Shown here: piece by piece, positions 32,301-43,982 of the stretch
Layout of the letters: each line of letters opens with the position of its first letter
How positions within the stretch are numbered: the first letter of the stretch is position 1
NCBI RefSeq assembly: GCF_003073045.1
Contig: NC_037596.1
Location: 14,381,950-14,445,949 of the forward strand
Length of the DNA stretch: 64,000 bases
Direction: 5' to 3'
DNA from: Pomacea canaliculata
Taxonomy: Eukaryota; Mollusca; Gastropoda; Architaenioglossa; Ampullariidae
Translations under genes and position numbers: made by a program
Notes under the pieces: model-generated
What the model was told of the DNA's origin: nothing
The model's input: the letters and a program-made list of their open reading frames with translations, nothing else
Database searches by the model: none

Positions 32301-35170
32301 TGTGTTATCTCTATACTATAACTTGCAATAACAATAATAATTAAAAATAATAACAATAATAAAGATATCATTGACACTATTAGAACTATAAATTACACTT
32401 GCAAGTCAAATGATAGCAAAATGAAGAGCGTTTATTTGTTTGTCAAAACGTGCTTGAAGTTTTGACACCAAGTTAATGAAATTATTAGGGTCGTTTTCAT
32501 CACAATAATTATTAAGATTTCTTGGTAGAATGATAAGGATCTGGTTATGCTTCTCAAACAACCAGGCACCAGCCACCAGCCACCCAGGAACCAACCCAAG
32601 AACCATTCCCCTCATTCCTACGACATTTATTCGTCATCCTTGACCTTGTATCTCCACTACCTCCTAACTGTCCCTTCTTATCTCTTTCCCAATATCTCCC
32701 TTCCCTATAATTGCCAATTATCTCTCCCCTGCTGTCCACCTGCAGTTTACACACAAGTAGATGAGGAGAGTCTGGGCATTGCTCACCACATGTCGAGCGT
32801 TCACACTAATATTACCTGAGTCACTAAAGGCCATTTAACATCCAGGTGCTCACCATCAACACCAATATCTCTAACATCTAATCTCCAGTTATTGCCGCTT
32901 TTAGCAAACCATTTTAACAGCTGTTGTGCTTCTGGGCCTTGATGGAGAAATGGATGAAATAGAAACACAATGGGTCGTGTTTGTAAGAAGCATTGATGTA
33001 TTTCAAAAAAAGAAGTTTATATCGATATTTAATCACACTAATGATAAGCATTATTACCACTAGATGTAATCATAAAGCTTTCATTTCGCAACTACTGATC
33101 ACCATAAAAGCTTAAAAACTCGTTATGAAAAACGTGGCAACTGCTTACTACTACAAAAAATGAAAGACATCTGCAAGACCACCTAGTTAGACACGCACAC
33201 ACAGCCTCACGGAAATGCATATCAATAGGTATATATGAAAGATGTTCTTTCTCTCTCATCCTTTTCATCTTTCTCTTATATATATACACCGACATGTTTG
33301 ACTATGCATTTCAACCCTTATTGTATACCTGGTCCCCATCATTTTAAATAATAGCAAAAATATTGAACTTCCCAAACAAAAATTGGACATTAATCTTTAA
33401 AAATCTGAAGAAAACGATTTCCTGAAACTCATTAACACAAACGAGAGGTATAGTTAACAGATTCAGTTTGTAGTTCGCAAATATTACACCGATCATCTTA
33501 GACAGACAAAATAAGCCATTGAATGAGAAAAATCGCTGGAAAGAAAGAGGTACTGATAAAAAACTTTTGTTAAGCCGTTATCGACCTTGCGTACTGTATA
33601 CACAGCTTAATACATGCATGCACTGTATAAATTACTATATGCATACCTGAGTCAAACCAGTAGTCCAACAGTGGGTGAAATTAGTTATAACAGCTCCACT
33701 CTGTACAGGGTCATTTTAGGAGTACATTGGATTCATCCCAAACTTTCCGGTGCTGTCAGAGAAGGAAAATAGAGAGTATATCCCTTGTATTAAAGAAATG
33801 ACAACTCAGCTTCTTACTTCTACAAAACGGAAAGCCATTCATCAGACCACCCAGCAGGTCAGATTCACACTCATAAAAGACAATCCCACTCAGCATTTCA
33901 GGACGATATATCTATGGATCCATACATCAAAGTGACGAGGAAACAACTTTTATTAAGCCACTGCAGATGTGACACAGTTTAATTAAATTTCAGTATTTTC
34001 CTAAAACATTCATAATTGCTGGGAACATTCTTTATCATTTTGACCGCTTTCAGCTGGTAGGACCAGCCCAGAGGATTTAATTTATGAATATTTTCCGTCA
34101 GTTGATTGCTGGACACACCATCCATACACTTGGACATACTATAGACTGGGTTCTAAACCAAACCAGCGATGACATGTTTTGCAGAGGTCCTCCTCACATA
34201 CTGCAATTCAACAAATTCAAAATGAATAATAAAATGTTTTTATTATGATTCATCAGGATTTCATTGCTGATACCAATGTTTCTTGTACGGAGGACCCAGG
34301 ATAGGTTGTCTCAAACCACTCAATTAGTTGCAAACCTAAAAAAACTCTTTTGTTCCAGAAATAACTTTTGTAGTAGCATCCCACTCCTGTACAGTTCAAA
34401 ATGTCATTGGTTAAGTTGCGCAAAGAGTAACAGAAACTCAGAACAGGACTTATTTTAACGACCTTTAGTCAAATCTCAAACTAAAAAGAGCAACTCCTAC
34501 GTAAACAAAATGTCAAGTTTGCTTGTTTATCACTGTCATCAAAAATATGGTGTTGACAAATAAAACAATTGTGTCTGTCTGAAGATGTTTGGGTTTCTCA
34601 AGGAAGGCTGAACCGAGACAGATGTTGTTTAGAACTTTTTTCCGATCGAGCAAGCTGTTAATTTCAAAATAATGACAGTTATTATGTTTTGCACCTGAGA
34701 GATAGCCACAGATATATCGGAAGATTCACGGAAAAGATAACACGGAAAAGGATTAGGAATTTGTTCATCCTTACTCTCGGTCTCTACCGTCTCTGTAATG
34801 AATATCTCTTGCCCGTTTGCACACACACACAAACAAACACACATTGCAAATATATCAGACTTATTTATGACCATTCAGGTGGAACCTGATGTGTTTCACA
34901 ACTGCATTTTTTCGTCGTGAAATTTGTCTTTATTATTTTAGTTTTAGTAATCCTTTTATTTTTGAAACACATGATTAGCTTGTATTGAATTTAGTGAAGA
35001 AGAAACGAGTGTACGAATTTTGCTAAGTAGAAAAAGGGTAATTAGGGAGAATACATAGCGCCGCAGCCCACAAGTGTGTTACTAATGCGCAGGAGATGGG
35101 ATATTGATTGCAGAAAAAAATAGAAAATAATTAGTCATCATGTGAGGGGAGACAGGACTGAGGGGGGGAA
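32301..35170. other. Intergenic, no gene recognised
   Basis: AT-rich sequence between the receptor locus and the sulfatase cluster. Short open frames show no domain. A phrase AACTTTTGTTAAGCC near 33573 recurs loosely near 33945. Nothing else is supported. Confidence 0.45.
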
Positions 35171-35174
35171 AAGA

Positions 35175-35253
35175 CTTCCTATTTATACAGACCTCTCATC
35201 GGTGCACTTACAGGACTTGCCAGCCTCTCTCAGCATCATCATCTAACACCGAG
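35175..35253 (+). promoter_or_regulatory. TATA-like core promoter and leader exon, sulfatase 1
   Basis: TATTTATACAGACCTC at about 35180 matches the core of the blocks at 41706, 56573 and (minus) 61135. It is followed by a leader GGACTTGCCAGCCTCTC and a possible donor GAG|GTACAT after 35253. The acceptor TGTTACAG at about 35591 would join it to the coding exon. The E-box seen in the other blocks is degraded here (CATGTG). Confidence 0.55.
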
Positions 35254-35658
35254 GTACATTGTAGCTACGCCAACAGCTTCAGAGACAAAAGAAGAAGCTT
35301 CATGCAACATCTCTGAAGGTTAGTTTATCTCTTACTGATAACTTACTTAACTTACTGCTGAATATTTTAAATATTTAGACATTGAATTCATGTCCTTTTT
35401 TAAATAATAGAGAAAACTAATGACTTATTGAAATCACGTGGAATGGTCAGTTTGTCCTTGTGTTGAGTAAAATAAGAATACGGAAAATGAATGCGTAATT
35501 ACACAGGTGCAAATTGTTTACTGTTATATCTTGGTTAGTGATTGATTTTGTTGCTTGACACGCATACATTAGTCGATTATTGTGTGTTACAGACAGCTTA
35601 CCTGAGCTCACGCCATACTAATATATTTGTTCACCACATCCCGAGTCGGCAGGCCATC

Positions 35659-37863
35659 ATGTTACTCCAACTGTTTCTCATCTCCACGGTTATGTCGTCA
35701 TTGACGACAGCTTCTCCTCCACACATTTTGCTCATCGTCGCCGACGATCTGGGATGGGGTGACGTTGGGTGGAGAGATCCCTCCATGTACACCCCGAACC
35801 TGAACCGTCTGAGGGCGGAGGGGGTAGAGCTGACCAACATATATACACAACCTTCCTGTACCCCATCCAGAGCTGCTCTCTTAACGAGTACCTACCCGTT
35901 TCGAATGGGGATTCAAAATTCTGTATTTAACAATCTTCAGAATATCTCCGTGCAGCTGGACAAGAAAATGTTGCCGCAGAGTCTGAAGGAGCTCGGTTAT
36001 GCCACTCACATGGTGGGCAAGTGGCACCTGGGCTTCTGTCGCTGGGACATGACACCCACACGACGAGGGTTTGACACCTTCTACGGCATGTACGGCGGGG
36101 TTGAAGGCCACTTTGACCACACCGGTACATGGAACGGTTACGATCTTGTCTTCAACGACACACCGTTGTGGTCCGCGAATGGCACCTACTCCACACACCT
36201 GTACACTCAAAGAACCATCGAAATCTTGGAGACCCACAATTCATCACAGCCCGTTTTTATCTACCTAGCTTATCAGGCTGTACATGAACCACTAGAGGTG
36301 CCTGAGTACTACGTCAACAATTTCTGCGCTAACGTCACCGCGTCTGCAGACCGGAAGTTGCGTTGTGGATTGGGGGCGGCCATGGACGAGGGCATCGGTA
36401 ACATCACGCGCGTGCTGGAAGAGCGGGCTTACATGGACAACCTGCTCATCTTATTCATGTCGGACAACGGAGGGCCCGTGAACACTGGTTCCAGCAACTG
36501 GCCGCTGAGGGGGTCCAAGCTGACTCTGTGGGAAGGAGGAACCAAAGCCGTATGTATAGCCAAAAGCAAGACACTGCTGACGGCCAACACATCATTCAAT
36601 GGACTTGCCCACGTTGTTGACTGGTAAGTTCCGTCTTTCCATGAAAAAAATCTTTAATTGAGCAGCAACACGTCGTATCACATTTATTTCAATACAAACA
36701 ACAGCATTAATTTGGGTCCAAGTGTCATACAAGCAACTTAAAACAGACATCCCTCCAAACAAAATACCAAAATGCAAACAAAGAAGGTCCTTTTAAAGTG
36801 TAACAACAGTTGAATTTTTTTATAAGCAAAGGAACAGCAAGAAAAAGCAGAAGAACCAACGGGTCTTAATTTCATAACAAGAAGTTGATAGGCTTTTCTT
36901 TATTCCCGTGTCCTTTGTCTTAATTTGTTTCAATATGTTTCCAACATGCTGTTGTTAAGAGAATAAGAGCAAGGAGGACAACATGTAGCTGGGTGTGCTA
37001 ACCAGATGAAGCAGCTAGTGAACAACTTCTTACGAGCAAAGGGATGATGGGGCCACCAACTTGAGTCAAGTTGCACTAAGTTTACTTATAAAAGCTTTTG
37101 ATACTAAAAAAAAAAAAATAATAAAAGTTGCTTCTTCAATTTTTTTGTCCGCTGTTTTAAAAAGTCATTTTATCTGGGGACAAATTCAGGTACCCGACTC
37201 TTGTACGACTGGCCGGAGGCAACTCAACCATTGAGGGTATAGATGGCCTTAACCTTTGGGACAGCATCGCCACCAACGGGGTCAGCCCGCGGCAAGAGTT
37301 TATCTACGACGTCAACGACGTTAAAAACCGTTCTGCGCTACGTTACAAAAATTACAAAATGACATGGAACAAGCCAGGCAGCCCGGGTATGAATCTTTTC
37401 TTATTTTCCACTTCCTCTCTCTTCAGATATATATATATATTCATTCATATGTGTGTGTGTGAAAGAGAGAATAAAGGAGAGGGACACATACACAAAAGCA
37501 TTGAGATAACAATAATACACGATGCACACTCGCATGAATCAGATTTTATCCTCCAGTGTCCTTTACCTAACATTTGTTGTGTCCATGACGTGATGTTTAG
37601 ATGGCTGGTACAACCCTCCACCTGAGGTAGAGCAGCCTCCGGAGTCAAACTACTCAAAACTGTACATGCTGTTTGACCTGGACACCGATCCCACGGAGAC
37701 GACGGACATCAGCACTCGAGCAGACGTCAAGACGGTCTACAAGTCCATGAAGACCAAACTGGACAACCTGAGACTCACCATGTCGCCGTCACAACAGGCT
37801 AGTGACATCATGGCTGGAAAACCGCAGTACTGGGGTGGAGCCTGGACGCCCGGATGGTGCTGA
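35659..37863 (+). CDS. Arylsulfatase (ARSB/ARSI/ARSJ-like), intact
   Basis: Coding exons 35659-36623, 37190-37386 and 37601-37863 join in frame to 474 residues. A signal peptide (MLLQLFLISTVMSSLTTA) is followed by the alkaline-phosphatase-fold sulfatase core: VADDLGWGD (metal Asp29/Asp30), CTPSR with Cys67 as the formylglycine site, GKWHLG (Lys121, His123), YQAVHEP, and MSDNGG (Asp269/Asn270). After these come LWEGGTK and a C-terminal GGAWTPGWC. All active-site residues expected of a sulfatase are present. The frame stays open upstream to 35542, but Met at 35659 directly precedes the signal peptide and matches the degraded start of the paralogue at 43983. Product: secreted or lysosomal sulfate-ester hydrolase; substrate unknown. 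Introns split a Trp codon (phase 2) and follow W-N-K-P-G-S-P (phase 1), as in the pseudogene at 44.0 kb but unlike the gene at 58-60 kb. Confidence 0.9.
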
Positions 37864-37917
37864 CCCGGAGTATGGCTACACAGGTGGATCTCTCAGAATG
37901 GTGGAAGACGAATTTGC

Positions 37918-37923
37918 AATAAA
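37918..37923 (+). terminator. Poly-A signal, sulfatase 1
   Basis: AATAAA 55 bases after the TGA at 37861-37863, followed by a T-rich run. Confidence 0.6.
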
Positions 37924-38349
37924 GCTTTTTCTTGTCATTGTTGTGACTGAGTATGCGGGCGTGCGTGCTTGGGTGGGTTGTAGTTTATTCCTTGTTACTC
38001 CTGGGGAACATAGGGCCGCAAGAACACCTCGTTAGCGGACCCGGTAGAGGGCAGCCCCCCTCAGTTGGGCCCATGTGGTTCCCATGTCCTTTTTCTCGCT
38101 CTCTACTGATCTTCTCCAAGTCTGCTCGTGCGACGGTGGGTACATGGACCAAATGTTATGGCATTAAACATTTGTAACCCTTTTGATTCGAAACGATATT
38201 TAAATAAATATCATTATAAATAATTAATATAAAAATTATACCCCAAAAATTAATAACAAATATAAACTTATAAATATAAGAACAAATGTAAAAATACGAT
38301 AACAAATAAGAAGAAAAAATAATATAAATAATATATTTTTCGAATATGA

Positions 38350-38870
38350 AGCGTCTTTGCTGTTTGCTCGTGTTGCAACAAGAAGTTGAAGATTTAAGTG
38401 GCAGAATTAAGAAAACAGCAGGAGGTTTCACAAGATGATATTGAAGTAGCTAGCATTAGAGTGCAGAAGGTGGAAACAAAAGCAAGAGCAATACCAGAAA
38501 TTACAACCTGAGAATCTACTTCATCGCGGAACCAAAAAGTGTGATTCCCAGACAGTGCCACGAAACTGTTCTTAAACTATTCCACGACAAACTGGAAGTA
38601 AAACACATCACAGACAAAGACTTGGATTCTGTCCATTGATTAGAGAGAAAACTACACCAGAATCAGCTATGAGTGATCATCGTCCGCTTTTTGTCAAGAA
38701 AGACTCGCGAAAAAGTAATTTAAAAAATTGAAGGAACAGCCAGGACAGAGGTCTGTGGTCATCGTGGAAGACCTCACCAAAGACAGCTACCTTCTCCTCT
38801 CACGGTCCCGTCATATAGAAACAGTAGAGCAATGCTTGACCAATATGTGCAAACTTTTGTGAAAATTCAT
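38350..38870 (+). mobile_element. LINE ORF1 relic (L1/Tx1-like)
   Basis: In pieces of frame one can read a coiled-coil-like ELRKQQEVSQDDIEVASIRV, then NLRIYFIAEP, ETVLKLFHDKLEV, VIIVRFLSRKTREKVI and VVIVEDLTKDSYLLL. This order is that of the RRM and C-terminal domains of L1-type ORF1 proteins. Stops and frame changes make it a fossil. It abuts the left arm of the inverted repeat. Confidence 0.55.
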
Positions 38871-38939
38871 TAAGGAATTATTAAACTGATCAAGACTCCC
38901 TTTGATGTAAGCAACAAGCCATCCCAGAATTTTACAAGA

Positions 38940-40170
38940 AAAAAACCACACCCCCAGCCTGAACTCCAGAAATAACTGATGTTTGCACACAATCATTCCA
39001 CGTATCAGCAAAAAAGTTGTCAAGGATCAGTTCAGTTTGTTGAGGATAATGATTCCCAGTTTTGGGGAATCAGCTTCTTAATCTTATTGTAAAGGGGAGA
39101 ATAAAATTCTATGACCACTGAACCCAAAACGGCCGCAGGATTCCCCCATATACAATGACACTTATCTCGTGACTCTCTGTGAGAGACTGTCGAGTCCTAC
39201 AGATGTCAGTGAGGTCGGAACACTGTTCTCATGACCCGTCCTCTCTTGTCACGCGAACCAGTCATCTTCTGGTCCTGTCACAGTAGTCCATCGGCTGCGC
39301 ATTCTCATGAATAATGTATTACATAGGTGGCTACAGGTATTATTTTGTTACAAGAGAGAAATAAAAAAAGAGAGATGACGGGAACCAAAAGATTGCTTGA
39401 TCAACAGATGTATTACTATGAATGGAACACAGGTTAATTACAATAACACATCTGCAGATCAAGCAACCTTTCTGTTCCTCTCATCTCTCTTGTAATAAAA
39501 GTATTGAAAAGATTTCTTAGGAGAGAAAACTTTACGGAGACGCACGTACGATGACCAAATTTAATCATGACCAGAATGGAAAAATAGAATAAAGAGAAAC
39601 AAAAATGTCCACGCGCCTCGTAGTAGGTTCTATTCGTACCTGTAATAAATAACGCCGTCTGGCTGAAGCGTGGATGTTACTAGTAAACAAGACTTAATAA
39701 AAACTGCACCTGTGAAAAGCAATCTGTTACTTAGAAGCCACGTTTGCTTTCTTTGTTGTATCAGGATATTATGAAGACGTATGACGCACAAAAAGTTTTT
39801 AAAATTAAAATCATAGTATTTCCTGCTTGAATTCTTCCCGTATCAATAAGGACCTCAATACAAGCCAAGACCTGACACGGATGGATGGCTTGCTAGTGTC
39901 ACGTGATCGTTGGAGGGACTGTAGAGACCCGCTCTGTTTCAGTCTGTATTTCAACTGCGGTGGTGCGTAAGACCCTCGTAGTTCCCAATATTTTGTTCTA
40001 TTTGTGCGATTTATGAGCAACGTATTAACGAATAATTTCTGATGCAGATAAAGGTTTTGAGACATTTAAACGTCTAAAGAAACTTTGAAAAGTTCCTTCT
40101 TAAAAGACAGGAACACCAGCTATGAGATGTGATTAGCTGTTATTTGAGTGGCAGGCCAACCCACTTCCAA
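38940..40170 (-). repeat. Left arm of inverted repeat with sulfatase upstream block
   Basis: Read on the minus strand, this segment matches 41090-41980 and 55905-56790. It includes the upstream piece with GCCAGACGGCGTTATTTATT, the GTGACAAGAGAGGACG block and the leader CGACCTCACTGACATC. The TATA-like segment is missing (GTGTTCCGACCTC). The arm faces the LINE relic and sulfatase 1, so it is an orphan promoter block. About 1 kb separates the arms. Confidence 0.8.
39348..39500. repeat. Hairpin inside left arm
   Basis: About 60 bases at 39348-39408 (TTACAAGAGAGA ... GCTTGATCAACAGATG) are repeated in reverse complement at 39442-39500 with a loop of some 35 bases. The right arm and third copy have only one half, so the hairpin arose locally. 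Confidence 0.65.
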
Positions 40171-40760
40171 GAAACCTATGTACCGACGATAAAACGGTTA
40201 AATGTTGTCTAGTTTATTCAAGTAATCCAGCAAATAACTCTAACATCACTCCAAGGGATTGTGGAGAATCTTATCAGCTTCTGCGCTACATACATTTCTT
40301 TATATCACTTTTCCTCACCATTAATCTCTGGCTCAAACCGCTTTACCAAACAGAAAAACACGCAAACATAATATTCATGGATGCTGGTCTCATAAACAGT
40401 TATACAATGATTGAACCATACCGGAATTCTTTTAGCAAAGTCATCAGGTTAGTTTTACAATCACTGAAATAGCCAGATTCTCTTTAAGAATTTTCGGACT
40501 GAAATACTCTAAGCACTGGACTCCTACGACTGTGGAGAGAGAGTAGTGCAGACCAGTGTGACATACCTGTCCACTAGCTGATATTAAAACATGGACAAAA
40601 TGCACACTTATATATATATAAAACGCCTTTGTTATGCAAGTATTCCAGAGCATGCAGTACACCTCCAAGATATGCGACCACTAGCTCTATACACAAAATA
40701 CATGCGACCGCTAGCTCTATATACAAGATGTATGCGAATTTATAACATCCAACAAATCCT

Positions 40761-40808
40761 CAAATAGATGGACTTAATGTTTGGGACAGTATCTCCAACA
40801 ATGTTGTA
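40761..40808 (+). pseudogene. Relic of a sulfatase exon 2
   Basis: A 48-base piece reads QIDGLNVWDSISNN, matching the EGIDGLNLWDSIATN of sulfatase 1 exon 2. No splice sites or further exon sequence remain. A sister relic lies at 53720-53767 with the same flank ACAAATCCTCAAATAGATG. Confidence 0.65.
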
Positions 40809-41089
40809 TTTAGTCCATGTCTCGTTCTAGTCTCAAGCGGTAAGTATGGGCAGTGAGTATGGGCTACAAAAATCCCCCAATTATTATTTTTATTATATGA
40901 TTTCCTGTGTGGCATTATTTACCTTTATTTTTCAGAAAGTAATACACTGTCACACTTCATTTAACAGAAAGTAATAGACTGGTATACTTTACTCCTAATT
41001 AGCTTCAAAGTCCTAAAGTACCTGAACACACAGGCTGTATTATGTATGTCTAGTACACGTCTGTCATTTACACCTACCAGACTTCTACT

Positions 41090-41980
41090 AATCCGAGAAA
41101 AGATACATACACATGTAGTTGCATCAGACGTTGTTCATAAAACGCACAAACAGAACAAAATATTGGAAACTACGAGGGTCTTATGCACACAGTCCCTCGA
41201 AGGATCACCCAATATCCTGATACAACAAAGAAATATGGCTTCTAAGTAACAGATTGCTTTTCACAGGTGCAGTTTTTATTAAGTCTTGTTTACTAGTAAC
41301 ATCCACGCTGCAGCCAGACGGCGTTATTTATTACAGGTACGAATAGAACCTACTACGAGGCGCGCGGACATTTTTGCTTCTTTTTATTCTATTTTTTCCA
41401 TTCTGGTCCTGATTAAATTTGGTCATCGTACGTGCGTCTCCGTAAAGTTTTCTCTCCTAAGAAATCTTTTCAATACTTTTATTACAAGAGAGAGAGACAG
41501 ATGAGGGTAACGAAAAGATTGCTTGCCCAGCAGATGGGTTACTGTAAATGAAACACGGGTTAATTAGTCAATCTAGCAGACGTAGGTGAGTCTGTAATCA
41601 GCTATGTAATACATTATTCATAAGAATGCACAACAGATGGACTACTGTGACAGGACCAGAAGATGACGTGTCCACGTGACAAGAGAGGACGGCTCATGAG
41701 AACAGTATTTATTCAGACCTCACTGACATCTCCTGTAGGACTCGACAGCCTCTCACAGAGAATCAAGAGGTGAGTATTATCGTATATGGGGTCATCCTGC
41801 TCCAGTCTTGGTCTCAATGGTCATAGAATTTTATTCTTCTTTTTAAAATCAGACGAAGAAGCGGATTCCCCCTAACTGTAAATCACTATCCTCTACAAAT
41901 TGAACTCAAGCATCACAACTTTTTGTTGATATGTGGAATGGTTGTGTGCAAGCATCAGTTATTTCTGTAGTCGTGCAGAC
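41090..41980 (+). repeat. Right arm of inverted repeat
   Basis: Reverse complement of 38940-40170 in long blocks, for example GTAACATCCACGCTGCAGCC and the 41600-41770 promoter block. It continues beyond the inverted part as a direct match of 55900-57330 up to about 42560. Confidence 0.8.
41673..41769 (+). promoter_or_regulatory. E-box/TATA promoter and leader exon, sulfatase pseudogene
   Basis: CACGTG at 41673-41678 is followed by ACAAGAGAGGAC, then TATTTATTC at 41706-41714 and GACCTCACTGACATC. A leader ends in a strong donor CAAGAG|GTGAGT after 41769. It lies about 2.2 kb before the degraded coding exon at 43983, on the same strand. It is the best preserved of five such blocks in the window. 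Confidence 0.62.
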
Positions 41981-42705
41981 AGACAGTGAAAATTGTACGG
42001 GCTTCAATAATTATAAACAATCTACCCACGGGTAAAATCTACCCTAACTTGTGCAGACAATTAGCTGTAAGGTAAACCTAATAACCTAACGAAATCTTGT
42101 TATCCACCTGTAAAATTAAAGAGATATGCGGAACCAGCTGATTATCTTGACAAGCGACAAAACTTTCACGAGCCACTAGACAGGTGAAGTTGCCTAACAC
42201 ACCTGCACTGCTGGAATTCCAGAAAAAAGAATGTCATTTCTCTGAGTTATTTGGTCAAAGGGTGAAGCCAGAAATCTACAACTAAATGAGAATTTTTAAA
42301 AAAGAAAATTAGCAATCAGTTGCCCAAGTTATATTTATTTATTCTATACAAATGATATTCTCGAACAAACATTGTAGGGATATTTTCTGTTCGTTTAGAA
42401 TCTTTATTACCGAAGGAGAACAGCAAACGGTTCCATGTTAAATGACTCATTCCGTTTTGTAGTTTAAGCAGATTGTAAATTCAAGAACACATGTCAACAG
42501 TTATTCGCTGAGTTGAGTTTAGGGTTTAGAGCAATTGTTTGTTCACTTTTGTTGAACGAAATGTTGGAAATACATTTGAACCTAATATATTAAACTAAAT
42601 ATTAATAAAAATGTGACATATTGAGCCGAGGTGGGAACAATGTTTTCTACAAATTTTAGATAAATAAATCATTTTGATTATGCTTGTCTCCATGATACCG
42701 TAGAG

Positions 42706-42875
42706 CCGAGGTTCTCAAACGGTGGGGGGCGCGAGAAGTACCTACAAGGGGGGCGCGAAGGTGGTCATTTTTTTAAAAGTTTCTTATACCGGTATTAGTG
42801 AAATTAGCTTACATTACTGGCTAAGGGGGACGCACGGACGTGCCTTTGTCACAAGTAAAAGGTTGAGAACCGCTG
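42706..42875. mobile_element. hAT-like MITE, perfect 8-bp target duplication
   Basis: A 170-base element is bounded by CCGTAGAG at 42698-42705 and again at 42876-42883. The ends are CCGAGGTTCTCAAACGG and, inverted, CAGCGGTTCTCAACC. The 8-base duplication and terminal pattern are those of hAT elements. No transposase is encoded. Confidence 0.9.
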
Positions 42876-43982
42876 CCGTAGAGGTTTTAACTACCATGTG
42901 CAAGGCGAAAATTTCTTTTGTCATAAGGACGACTTCACCGTGACCCTGTCCTGACCCCGAGTGTGAAGAACGTGTGTCTGTCAGGTACTTTGTGCATGAG
43001 TGTATGCTGTAGAAGTAAGCGTGTCTGTTATATGCCAATATGGGTGTATGGTTGTAAATGATTTAGTCTACATATTATTTGTTGAAACACTCATTATTAT
43101 TATTAGTAGTAGTAGTCAACGTGGTAACAGTGGAGAAAAATGTGGCTCTCTAGTTGTTTACCTTTTTATTCGTGAGAATAATGAACAGACTGACATTGGG
43201 AAAGGACGAGAAGATGAACATGGTCAACATGGTAAGAATAGGGGGCACAGAGGTCCCTTGACAGACATTTTACTGACAGCTCCTTTAGGTCTGGTCAGCG
43301 TCTCGCATGGGTACGAAGAAGTAAGGACCATAATATATGGCTTGTTTCTTCTTCCTAATTCCGTGCAATGGTAATTGGAGTCAGACATTTTCTTGCTCTT
43401 AATAACAGAAGAAGATTGAAACTGAATCACACACATGAGTTTCGCTGATTCTCGGAATGCTCCTGTACAAATACCAGTTAACACTGCAGTCGCGTTGACT
43501 GTTGCAAGAACACAAAAACACCCTCATTGGTGAGGGCATGTGTTCTTACACATCGGCTATTAACCCTCGGGTAAAAGTCTTTTACCTAAGTAGAGAATCA
43601 GCTGGTTAATTTAAACCAATAGAATTCCAATTAATTAGCAGCTGAGACGATCGGTTAGTTACCCAACCGATGAATATATGTGGTTTATTATGTACTATTT
43701 TATCTTTTCGTTTTGTTAGGTCTAAACACACTCTGTGTACCCTACTGTCAACCTCAATCAACAACAATAACCTACGTCGGAGAAAGTGGTCACACTAGGG
43801 TTGTCAAATTAGCGGATGATAAAGGGACTTGCTAGCACCATCATGTGTCCATGAACTCGAAGTTTTAAGTGCTATCTCTTGTTCAAACACTTTGCTATAA
43901 AACAATTCGTTCATATGCACAGGACACATATCCTGTTCATGGCATACTGATATATTTTTGCTGCAGGGCACCTGTTCTGTAT

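Noticed and set aside
43000-43374. 124-codon plus-strand frame
   Set aside because: It lies in the first intron of the sulfatase pseudogene, has low-complexity Ile/Ser runs from a TTATTAG repeat and shows no domain.
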